From an uncultured Actinomyces sp. (GTDB lineage: Bacteria; Actinomycetota; Actinomycetes; Actinomycetales; Actinomycetaceae), in NCBI GenBank assembly GCA_916719935.1, contig CAKAPY010000106.1, forward strand, positions 1 through 5,495: a DNA stretch of 5,495 bases. Direction: 5' to 3'. Of the stretch, positions 1 to 5,448 are shown piece after piece; positions within the stretch are counted from its first letter, which is position 1; each line of letters begins with the position of its first letter. A model generated the notes under the pieces. It made no database searches. It was not told the origin of the DNA and was given only the letters and a program-made list of their open reading frames with translations. Both the position numbers and the translations under genes were made by a program.

Positions 1-496
1 GCTGGAACGACGAGTAGTGATTGCAACTGTTGATCGCCTGTGGCGTGAACACCTCTACGAGATGGATTACCTGAAGGAGGGTATCGGTCTTCGTGCGATG
101 GGTCAGCGTGATCCTCTTGTCGAATATAAGGACGAGGGCGCGCGGTTGTTTAACACGATGATGGATCGCATTCGCGAGGAAAGCGTTCAGCAGATCTTCT
201 CCTACGCACGTCAATTCCAGTTGGCGTATGAGCAAGCTCGTGAACGTGCGGCGGTCGAAGAACAGGCAGAGGGTGTATCTGAGGCTGATCTCAGCGAGGA
301 TGCGCGCCGCAAAGCTGCTGAGACTGAAGAGCGGGCTATCGAGCGTTCCGCGTCCGTTATGGGTGATGTGGGACAGGAAAAGACTTCTGCGCGCCTGAGC
401 TATTCTTCGCCAGATCAAGACGGTGAGACGACCTCAACAACTGAGGGAAGCAATCGTGCTCAGCGTCGCGCGGCAAAGAAGCGTAAGAAGCGCTGA
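1..496 (+). CDS. secA: Protein translocase subunit SecA, C-terminal part (5' end outside window)
   Basis: This is the 3' end of secA, the cytoplasmic ATPase motor that drives unfolded preproteins through the SecYEG channel. The first whole codon is at base 2 and 164 residues are visible; the GTG at base 17 is an internal valine, since the frame is open to the window edge and the SecA match begins before it. Residues 1-70 carry the conserved end of the helical scaffold domain (WREHLYEMDYLKEGIGLRAM, then QRDPLVEY). Residues from about 75 to 145 form a Glu/Ala-rich, low-complexity linker. The protein ends in a basic tail (NRAQRRAAKKRKKR). The cysteine-containing SecB/zinc-binding tail of many proteobacterial SecA proteins is absent, as is usual for actinobacterial SecA1. 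The gene is closed by the hairpin at 521-561. The motor domains lie outside the window. Identification is very secure. Confidence 0.97.
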   Translation, partial: LERRVVIATVDRLWREHLYEMDYLKEGIGLRAMGQRDPLVEYKDEGARLFNTMMDRIREESVQQIFSYARQFQLAYEQARERAAVEEQAEGVSEADLSEDARRKAAETEERAIERSASVMGDVGQEKTSARLSYSSPDQDGETTSTTEGSNRAQRRAAKKRKKR

Positions 497-520
497 TCGA
501 TCACTGTGACTGAATGTTGA

Positions 521-561
521 TGGCGGCATGCACCACGCGGTGCATGCCGCCACTGTTTTAT
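521..561 (+). terminator. Intrinsic terminator of secA
   Basis: A perfect inverted repeat begins 25 bases after the secA stop. Arms 521-534 and 539-552 form a 14-bp, mostly G/C stem with the 4-base loop ACGC, followed by the T-rich run TGTTTTAT at 554-561. The T-run is on the right, so it acts for + strand transcription from secA. On the minus strand the stem is not followed by a T-run, so it is a weaker stop for the convergent gene ending at 573, although the stem alone could still slow polymerase. Confidence 0.9.
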
Positions 562-572
562 CTGTAGTGTCC

Positions 573-1040
573 TTACAAGACATCCAATGCGGTGACGATC
601 CATCTGTTTTTAAATGTCTGCAGACGCATCGAGATGACATGTCGGCCTTCTCCTTGTGCGATGATCACACAGGATTCGATGACCGTTGCTGAAGTTTGGC
701 TGATATGCCATTGAATGGGGTGGCAGGGCTCGCGTCGAAAGCTACGTGGATCTCTGTCGATGATGGTGACAAGTCGTTGGTAGAGCGGTGGAACCAGCCA
801 GCGTCGGAGTTGTTCGTAGGGGCGAAGGTGGAGAAGGACCTCCATGATGCCGCGAGCTAGCCCAATCGACCACTGGCATAAGTTCGTAATTTCTTGTTCT
901 TGTGGAATCAGAGGATTATCGGCATTGAGATACGAGTTCAGCGTTGTTGGGCTATTGACAGGAGTATCTCGGGTGAGATCCCAGCTGATTCGAAAAGCGT
1001 GGTCTGCTGGTGGGATCAGTACTCTCGACTGTCGTGGCAT
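573..1040 (-). CDS. Rv3235-family (DUF6459-like) protein of unknown function
   Basis: This 155-residue protein resembles the actinobacterial Rv3235 family, whose biochemical role I do not know. The family core is visible at about residues 57-90: a helix ending in EVLLHLRPYEQLRRWL, where family members have a similar E-V-L...R-P..Q-L-R-R-W run. A C-terminal strand-rich part (about 116-155) carries GRHVISMRLQTFKNRW, matching the usual 'GR...RL....RW' ending. There is no signal peptide or membrane segment, so it is probably cytoplasmic. I chose the ATG at 1040 because AAGGAG lies 8 bases upstream; an in-frame ATG 10 codons earlier (1070) has no such site. The gene is convergent with secA. The numbering of M. 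tuberculosis genes also places Rv3235 close to secA1 (Rv3240c), which supports the family call. Function cannot be read from the sequence. Confidence 0.8.
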   Translation of the reverse strand: MPRQSRVLIPPADHAFRISWDLTRDTPVNSPTTLNSYLNADNPLIPQEQEITNLCQWSIGLARGIMEVLLHLRPYEQLRRWLVPPLYQRLVTIIDRDPRSFRREPCHPIQWHISQTSATVIESCVIIAQGEGRHVISMRLQTFKNRWIVTALDVL

Positions 1041-1048
1041 TGTCAAGA

Positions 1049-1054
1049 CTCCTT
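1049..1054 (-). promoter_or_regulatory. Shine-Dalgarno site that decides the Rv3235-like start
   Basis: Read on the minus strand this is AAGGAG, 8 bases before the ATG at 1040. It favours that start over the in-frame ATG at 1070, which has only pyrimidine-rich sequence in front of it. Confidence 0.75.
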
Positions 1055-1106
1055 GGGCGGCTGTATTCATGGGAGAGACGCCTCGTCTTTGGGGCGGATA
1101 CTGTGG

Positions 1107-1135
1107 AGTCTTGAGGAATTAAGTTGAGCTGTCAA
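1107..1135 (-). promoter_or_regulatory. Candidate promoter of the Rv3235-like gene
   Basis: On the minus strand a consensus -35 box TTGACA (1130-1135) is followed after 17 bases by AAGACT (1107-1112), which keeps the A at position 2 and T at position 6 of a -10 box. Transcription would begin near base 1100, giving a leader of about 60 bases before the ATG at 1040. The -10 is imperfect. A second candidate -10, TATAGT, lies just upstream at 1140-1145 on the same strand, but its -35 position (1163-1168) is a poor match to consensus. Confidence 0.4.
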
Positions 1136-1160
1136 TCCAACTATAAAATGCTTGTGTATG

Positions 1161-1190
1161 AGGAATGTCCGTTGAAGGAATGTATGTCCG
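1161..1190 (-). repeat. Imperfect direct repeat upstream of the Rv3235-like gene
   Basis: Read on the minus strand the block contains CGGACATACATTCCT (1190-1176) and CGGACATTCCT (1171-1161), separated by TCAA. The copies are identical except that ACAT is doubled in the first. The second copy covers the -35 position of the candidate -10 box TATAGT at 1140-1145. This arrangement could be a tandem protein-binding site; the repeat itself is visible, the role is inferred. Confidence 0.5.
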
Positions 1191-1401
1191 GTGTGGATGT
1201 TGCCTAGTTTGGTCAATTTATATACGAAAGTAAAGTCGTCAAGGTAGACGTATGCGTCAGTAGCAACAAAATAAGGAGATACTTAATCTCAGTAAAAATT
1301 GAGAAAACGTGCAGTTGTTCATGGGAAAACATCCAGATTTTGGGTTGTGAATAAGCTGTTATTTGCCGTGAAAAGATCTAGGATTATGCATCCTTCGCAT
1401 G
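1191..1401. other. Intergenic stretch with no gene found
   Basis: Together with the promoter region to its left this belongs to a gap of about 410 bases between two minus-strand genes. It is visibly richer in A and T than the flanking genes and is broken by stops in all frames. It contains an AAGGAGAT at about 1272-1279 on the + strand, but no ATG, GTG or TTG start follows at a workable distance. Two short overlapping stems occur just after it (GAGAT with ATCTC, and CTCA with TGAG). I see no tRNA, no recognisable riboswitch and no strong terminator except the one at its right edge. A small RNA cannot be excluded. Confidence 0.5.
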
Positions 1402-1433
1402 AAAAAAGTGGGCAGAGAAATATCTCTGCCCAC
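1402..1433 (-). terminator. Intrinsic terminator of the helix-turn-helix gene
   Basis: Arms 1408-1418 and 1423-1433 form a perfect 11-bp stem (GTGGGCAGAGA and its complement) with a 4-base loop. On the minus strand it runs straight into six T residues (1407-1402). It lies 18 bases past the stop of the minus-strand gene ending at 1452, so it ends that transcript and separates it from the Rv3235-like gene further along. On the + strand the stem has no T-run. Confidence 0.9.
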
Positions 1434-1451
1434 AACTGACATCTCCTAGGG

Positions 1452-1658
1452 TTATGCGGTATGGCTTAAGCGTGCACGTGAATGCTCGTATTGGGTTTGG
1501 ATAAATTCTTCGAGGACGGATTCTTCAACACGCCACATGCGCTTTCCTCCCAATTGGATTGCTGGTAGCTCGCCGGAATTCACCAGTGAGCGCGCAGCGG
1601 AAAGCGTAATGTTGAGTGTCTCGGCGACCTCGGCGAGAGTGAGGAATCGTTGATTCAT
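1452..1658 (-). CDS. Small excisionase/BldC-type helix-turn-helix DNA-binding protein
   Basis: A 68-residue protein that is almost entirely one winged helix-turn-helix of the MerR-like/excisionase class (HTH_17 type). FLTLAEVAETLNI (residues 5-17) gives the first helix, LSAARSLVNSGELPAIQLGG the recognition helix and start of the wing, KRMWRVEESVLEEFIQ the wing and closing helix, followed by a short charged tail. Proteins with this plan bind DNA as small regulators or, in phages, direct excision; with no integrase or att-like site nearby a regulator is more likely. The frame is open further upstream to a TTG at 1703 and an ATG at 1670, but the domain begins right after the ATG at 1658, none of the starts has a good Shine-Dalgarno, and the TTG falls in a possible -35 box. 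The exact start is therefore uncertain. Divergent from the DUF6912-like gene. Confidence 0.85.
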   Translation of the reverse strand: MNQRFLTLAEVAETLNITLSAARSLVNSGELPAIQLGGKRMWRVEESVLEEFIQTQYEHSRARLSHTA

Positions 1659-1673
1659 GCCTACAATCATGCC

Positions 1674-1703
1674 ATTATTTTCGGGATTTTTGGAGCCGAT
1701 CAA
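1674..1703 (-). promoter_or_regulatory. Possible promoter of the helix-turn-helix gene
   Basis: On the minus strand TTGATC (1698-1703) and AATAAT (1674-1679) are separated by 18 bases. Transcription would start near 1667, leaving about 9 bases before the ATG at 1658 and excluding the longer in-frame starts. Both boxes are only partial matches, so this is tentative. Confidence 0.3.
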
Positions 1704-1820
1704 GCAATAAGTTTTGAGCTATTTGTGCAGATGAAAGCCTATTGATTGCGCTTTGCTGGAATCGCGGGTGATCGATTAAGTTCGGACAATGTCACTCGTG
1801 TCAATTTCATTGCTGCCACT

Positions 1821-1842
1821 TCATTTCACTTAATGTCATTTC
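1821..1842. repeat. Short direct repeat in the divergent control region
   Basis: TCATTTC occurs at 1821-1827 and 1836-1842, 15 bases apart, with a related ATTTCATT at about 1804-1811. AATGTCA also occurs twice (1788-1794 and 1832-1838). The cluster lies between the two divergent genes. It could be a binding site for the adjacent helix-turn-helix protein, but short repeats in A/T-rich sequence also arise by chance. Confidence 0.35.
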
Positions 1843-1856
1843 GTTCTTGTCTGATA

Positions 1857-1868
1857 CGTCTTTAGACG
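1857..1868. repeat. Perfect 12-base inverted repeat upstream of the DUF6912-like promoter
   Basis: CGTCT (1857-1861), TT, AGACG (1864-1868) form a perfect dyad 14 bases upstream of the candidate -35 box. It has the size and place of an operator half-site pair. It is too short to act as a terminator, and no T-run follows. Confidence 0.4.
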
Positions 1869-1882
1869 GATGCGGGTGGCTT

Positions 1883-1911
1883 AAGACAGTACGCACTTTC
1901 GTGCATAAACT
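1883..1911 (+). promoter_or_regulatory. Promoter for a leaderless DUF6912-like mRNA
   Basis: AAGACA (1883-1888, four of six bases of the -35 consensus) and TAAACT (1906-1911, a good TANNNT -10 box) are separated by exactly 17 bases. Six bases follow before the ATG at 1918, so the expected transcription start falls on the A of the start codon. No Shine-Dalgarno lies upstream of that ATG. Leaderless mRNAs of this type are common in actinobacteria. An 18-base interrupted dyad (1890-1907: GCAC and GTGC around TTTC, with flanking TA pairs) occupies the spacer and touches the -10 box. Confidence 0.65.
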
Positions 1912-1917
1912 TGTGCT

Positions 1918-2379
1918 ATGCGAATCTATTACCCTGTTCTTGCTCGTGAATTGGAAGAGGGGAACTTGGTGCCCCGGCCCGCCTATTGTGTCGATCCTTC
2001 CTCTTCGCTGCGCGGTGAAGATTTAGAACTTGCCGAAGACGATGCACGCGATTTAGCTGCCCTCGATTCCTTGGCGCTGCTACGCGATGAACAAGGTGCG
2101 CTCAGTCGCTGCGTGATCGCTGCAGATATCGAGGGCATTTCCATTGCCCCCTACGATGGTGAGGTTGCTCAGACACAGCCCTGCGCTCCGGTTGAAAGCC
2201 ATATTGCTGCCTACTTCATCGATCATCCCGATGCTTCAGAGAAGGTCCGTGCAGTCCTTGATGCACAGACTCAAGACGAGGCGGACGAGGCTGTTGCAAG
2301 GCTGTGGGATGAAAGCATGGAATGGTACGCCCCGGAAGAGCGTGAGGACGTCATCCGTATTCTTCGCCAGATGCACTGA
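1918..2379 (+). CDS. DUF6912-like protein of unknown function
   Basis: A 153-residue acidic protein, probably cytoplasmic, with no signal peptide or membrane segment. It begins MRIYYPVLARELEEG, followed by AYCVDPSSSLR (about 22-32), LAALDSLALLRDE (46-58) and the strand RCVIAADIEG (64-73). The second half has SHIAAYFIDHPDASEKVRAV and ends with a helix and WYAPEE (136-141). This order matches the actinobacterial DUF6912 family as I remember it: an N-terminal 'MR(I/V)Y.P' strand, a 'tpaL' segment, a 'VV(A)AD' strand and a 'WY' near the end. No catalytic motif is evident and the function is unknown. The ATG at 1918 is supported by the family-like N-terminus and by the leaderless promoter. The gene ends 3 bases before the stop of convergent sbcC, with no clear terminator. 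The neighbouring divergent HTH gene may regulate it. Confidence 0.7.
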   Translation: MRIYYPVLARELEEGNLVPRPAYCVDPSSSLRGEDLELAEDDARDLAALDSLALLRDEQGALSRCVIAADIEGISIAPYDGEVAQTQPCAPVESHIAAYFIDHPDASEKVRAVLDAQTQDEADEAVARLWDESMEWYAPEEREDVIRILRQMH

Positions 2380-2382
2380 TGG

Positions 2383-5300
2383 CTAGGCCCCTCTGATGCT
2401 CAGAGTTGAGCCCCGGCCTTCTTTCCATGTGACCTGAATTTGGTCTGCGATTTGCCGTGCCATCTCATCGACATGACTGATGACGCCAATGCATCGATCA
2501 CTTTGACGTAAGGCCAAGAGCTGTGCCATCACGATGTCGAGGGTATCGAGATCCAAGGAACCGAACCCCTCGTCGATAAACATGCTTGAAAGCATAATGC
2601 CGCCGCTTTCTGCCATGACCACGTCTGCAAGGCCAAGTGCCAATGCCAGGGAGACATAGAAGGTTTCTCCACCCGAGAGAGTCGAAGGGGTGCGAGTATC
2701 TTCAGCCTCATGATCGAAAATCAGCAGGCCTAGGCCGTTTTTGCGCGATCGTGTGGGGTCTGTGTCGCTGCGTTGAAGTTCGTAGCGTCCGTGTGAAATC
2801 TCTGCTAGTCGCGGATTGGCGGCGGAGATCAATTCTTCAAAACGAGACATGAGGATCCATGAACTCAGCGGTACTCGATGCACACTGGCTTGACCGTTTC
2901 CGCTTGCAAGCTGGGCAAGTCGAAGGCGAGGATATCCTTCTTTGAGCGCTTTACCTAGCTCGACCAGTGCAGAGTGAAGCCGGGTTTCTGAGCGGTAAAT
3001 ACTTTTTGCGAGTGCGTGGATGCTAGCCAGGCTGGAACTGGCTCGCAGTTCTTCTTCTCGTGCCTCTTCTCGTGCCTTTTCGCATGCATCAAGATCAGGC
3101 GTCTCTGCCGTCTCTAAGCCAGAAAAACGATCCGAATTCAAACGTGCCTGAACCGTATGAAGTTCCTGGCGATGGTGGAGAATCTGCTGGCTGAGTCCCT
3201 CCAACTGCGGAAGGTCTTTGAGCTCTTCACGAATCTGATTGAGGTCTATACGTCCGTCTTCATATCCGGACTCTGAGAGCGCGGTATTGAGGTATTCCTG
3301 ATTGCTCTGGAGAAGTTGCGCAGCTTGATCGAAGGAGTTGAGAGCTTGTAAAAAAGCATCTTGATGATCTTGCTTGCGCTCAAGGGCCTCCTTCCACTCT
3401 TCGAGCGAGGTGTAGTCCCCCAAAGCTTGGGCGAGGGATGCTTCGTATGTGCTGACTTGAGCTTCGACTTCCTGGATTCGTGAATGAATGTTTGCGAGTT
3501 TCTCTTGTGTTGAGGCGTGTGCACTCAGGATTTCTTTTTCGCTCTCTGAGGTAGCTTCAAATTCTGCGCTCAGTGCCTGATAGTTTTCTGCTAGAGAGTT
3601 CAGCTGGACGATGGTTTGTCTGAGGTTATCGCGTTGAATGCGTAGGGATTCGCTATCTGATCCAGCTTGTTCATTGAGCGCGGCAATCTGCGCCACGCAC
3701 TGCGAGCGCTGGGTACTGAGCTCATGAAGATGCTGATCGGCATCTTGACGCAGTGCCTCAAGTTCATCAAGTTTCTGGCGACTCATTGTATTGTCGCTAT
3801 CTGATTGTGCGGGGGCAGGATGCGAGGTTGAGCCGCAGACGGGACAGGGGGCGTCCTCTTCGAGTTCGGAAGCCAATGAGGCAGCAGTTTCTTGGAGCCA
3901 TGTTTCGCGTGCGAGAAGAGCAGTGATGCCACTTTCTCGGGCAATCCGATGTGCTTTTTGGATTTCCTCAGCCAGACCGATGAGTTGAGCACGCAGGATA
4001 TCGGCTCTTTCGGCCGCATCAACGCGTTGACTCAGTGCGTCGAGCTGAGCTGATGAGGATGCAAGGACAGAACGTGCCTCTTGGCTGGCCTCAATTTTCT
4101 GCGTGAGTTCTGTGCGGGTCTTAAGCAGTGCATCTGAGCGCTGTTTCAGCTCTTCGATCAGTTGGTGCGCCTGGATTTCTTGGGCGGTCAACCGCTCATA
4201 TTCCGCGCGTGCATCGACTAATTGCTGGTGGATGTGGCTTGCGTTGCTTACCTTTTCATATTCAGAAAGAAGTTCACTGTTTCCTGCGGATAATTCTGCG
4301 TGGGCCTGAGTTGTATCGAACAGTGCGCCATCCATTCGCTCAGGGAGCGAGATGTACTTTTCTAAAGAGGAGCAGGCCTGTGCGAGTTTTGACTGTGCAG
4401 AGTCAAATTGCTGCAGGGGAGCTTTAAGAGGCTCCAGGCTTCGCAGGTGCGTTTCCTTGACGATGAGGGAATCAATCTGACTTTCTTGTGAAAGAAGCGC
4501 GGCCTGCTGGGCGGTTAACAGCTTGTATTCATTGAAGCGTTGTTGAAGGTCTTGGGCTGCGTTCAACTCTGCGTTTCGTTGATCAAGAAGGACCTGAGCA
4601 GTCTCAAGAGTGCGCTGGGTATCATCACACTGTTTCTTCAGTAAATCATTCAGCTGCCCACTGAGCGTCAGCAGATCAGCGTTTAACTCTTCGTATTCAC
4701 CGGTACTTTCAAGTCTCTCGCTCAGCTTCGTCAGCTCCTCGGAAAGAGACTCGCCTAGGGGAGAGTCTGTGATCTGACTCTGTAGCGTTCCCAGAGCACT
4801 CAAAAAATCGCGGCGTGTCCGCGTGATGGATTCATCTGCTGACTTTGCTTCTTCGACAAAAGCATTTTGCAGATCTTGAAAATACTGAGTACCGAAAATA
4901 TCTCGGAGAATCTTCTCTCTATCCGAGGATTTTGCACTGAGGAAGCGCGCGAATTGTCCCTGTGGAAGAACAACAGTTTGCAGGAATTGTTCCTTTGTCA
5001 GTCCGATGAGCGAGGTAATCATTGATTGCGCTTCGGGGATGGAACGGCTCAGGGCTTCGAGTGTTGAAAAACCAGAGGGATCCGAAGGGCTGGGAGCCAC
5101 CTTCTCAAAGGTGACTGTTGCATTAACCGGGGTTGCGCGTCCCTCTTTGACAAACTGCGGGGTTCGGTGAACTCGGTAAATCCCGGCAGATACTTCAAAG
5201 ACCACTTCCACATAAGAGGGGTCATTGGGCGCGCAATACAGTGAACGTAGTCGGTTTTTCGCCCCGTCGTTCCCGCTTGCGACATCTCCGTAGAGTCCGA

Positions 5301-5448
5301 ACACGATGGCATCGATCAATGTCGATTTTCCAGAACCGGTTGCTCCGCGTAAAAGGAAGAGTCCCGCGTCGGTGAAACGCTGGAAGTCAATAAATTGACG
5401 TGACGCAAATGGGCCGATCCCGCTGAGTTCCAAAGTGAGTAGCTTCAT
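2383..5448 (-). CDS. sbcC: DNA double-strand-break nuclease ATPase subunit SbcC
   Basis: A complete 1021-residue SbcC, the Rad50-like SMC-type ATPase that works with nuclease SbcD to cut DNA hairpins and process blocked or broken ends; the length is normal for bacterial SbcC. From the N-terminus: Walker A GATGSGKS (35-42); Q-loop region FLQTVVLPQGQFARFL (155-170); a long Gln/Glu/Leu/Ala-rich coiled coil from about 175; the zinc hook CPVC (C535, C538) almost exactly at mid-length; the returning coiled coil from about 555 to 840; then the second ATPase half with signature LSGGE (924-928), Walker B MFIDE (956-960), D-loop GSLD (963-966) and the H-loop histidine H992. Every key residue is intact, so the protein should be active. 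The ATG at 5448 starts MKLLTLELSGIGPF, typical of the family, and overlaps the stop of the upstream gene by ATGA; no Shine-Dalgarno is visible, so translation is probably coupled. Confidence 0.97.
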   Translation of the reverse strand: MKLLTLELSGIGPFASRQFIDFQRFTDAGLFLLRGATGSGKSTLIDAIVFGLYGDVASGNDGAKNRLRSLYCAPNDPSYVEVVFEVSAGIYRVHRTPQFVKEGRATPVNATVTFEKVAPSPSDPSGFSTLEALSRSIPEAQSMITSLIGLTKEQFLQTVVLPQGQFARFLSAKSSDREKILRDIFGTQYFQDLQNAFVEEAKSADESITRTRRDFLSALGTLQSQITDSPLGESLSEELTKLSERLESTGEYEELNADLLTLSGQLNDLLKKQCDDTQRTLETAQVLLDQRNAELNAAQDLQQRFNEYKLLTAQQAALLSQESQIDSLIVKETHLRSLEPLKAPLQQFDSAQSKLAQACSSLEKYISLPERMDGALFDTTQAHAELSAGNSELLSEYEKVSNASHIHQQLVDARAEYERLTAQEIQAHQLIEELKQRSDALLKTRTELTQKIEASQEARSVLASSSAQLDALSQRVDAAERADILRAQLIGLAEEIQKAHRIARESGITALLARETWLQETAASLASELEEDAPCPVCGSTSHPAPAQSDSDNTMSRQKLDELEALRQDADQHLHELSTQRSQCVAQIAALNEQAGSDSESLRIQRDNLRQTIVQLNSLAENYQALSAEFEATSESEKEILSAHASTQEKLANIHSRIQEVEAQVSTYEASLAQALGDYTSLEEWKEALERKQDHQDAFLQALNSFDQAAQLLQSNQEYLNTALSESGYEDGRIDLNQIREELKDLPQLEGLSQQILHHRQELHTVQARLNSDRFSGLETAETPDLDACEKAREEAREEELRASSSLASIHALAKSIYRSETRLHSALVELGKALKEGYPRLRLAQLASGNGQASVHRVPLSSWILMSRFEELISAANPRLAEISHGRYELQRSDTDPTRSRKNGLGLLIFDHEAEDTRTPSTLSGGETFYVSLALALGLADVVMAESGGIMLSSMFIDEGFGSLDLDTLDIVMAQLLALRQSDRCIGVISHVDEMARQIADQIQVTWKEGRGSTLSIRGA
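3053..3076 (-). repeat. 12-base tandem duplication inside sbcC
   Basis: TCTTCTCGTGCC is present twice head to tail (3053-3064 and 3065-3076, + strand reading). On the coding strand this gives AREE twice (within KAREEAREEE, residues 791-800), in the returning arm of the coiled coil. It keeps the frame and adds four residues. It is probably a harmless slippage product. Confidence 0.7.

Noticed and set aside
17..19. GTG at base 17 as the start of a 159-residue protein
   Set aside because: The same frame is open to the window edge and the residues before it continue the SecA match, so it is an internal valine codon.
434..640. 68-codon minus-strand frame across the secA end and terminator
   Set aside because: It reads through the secA terminator hairpin and overlaps both secA and the Rv3235-like gene in other frames; it has no ribosome site or family match.
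844..1127. Two overlapping open frames on the + strand (92 and 77 codons)
   Set aside because: They lie opposite the Rv3235-like gene, which has a family match and a good Shine-Dalgarno. Their products are low in recognisable motifs and they have no ribosome site.
1148..1207. 19-codon + strand frame starting ATG at 1148
   Set aside because: No Shine-Dalgarno, falls within a repeat that better fits a control region, and is too short to judge by composition.
1452..1703. Excisionase-like HTH protein as a sign of a prophage or integrated element
   Set aside because: No integrase, repeat-flanked att site or phage gene is present, and this HTH class is also common as ordinary chromosomal regulators in actinobacteria.
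2144..2386. 80-codon + strand frame inside the DUF6912-like gene
   Set aside because: Out-of-frame shadow of the real gene; the product has no recognisable features.
2391..2405. CTCTGA/TCAGAG hairpin as terminator of the DUF6912-like gene
   Set aside because: The stem is only 6 bp, no T-run follows, and it lies in the sbcC coding sequence where the bases are explained by codons.
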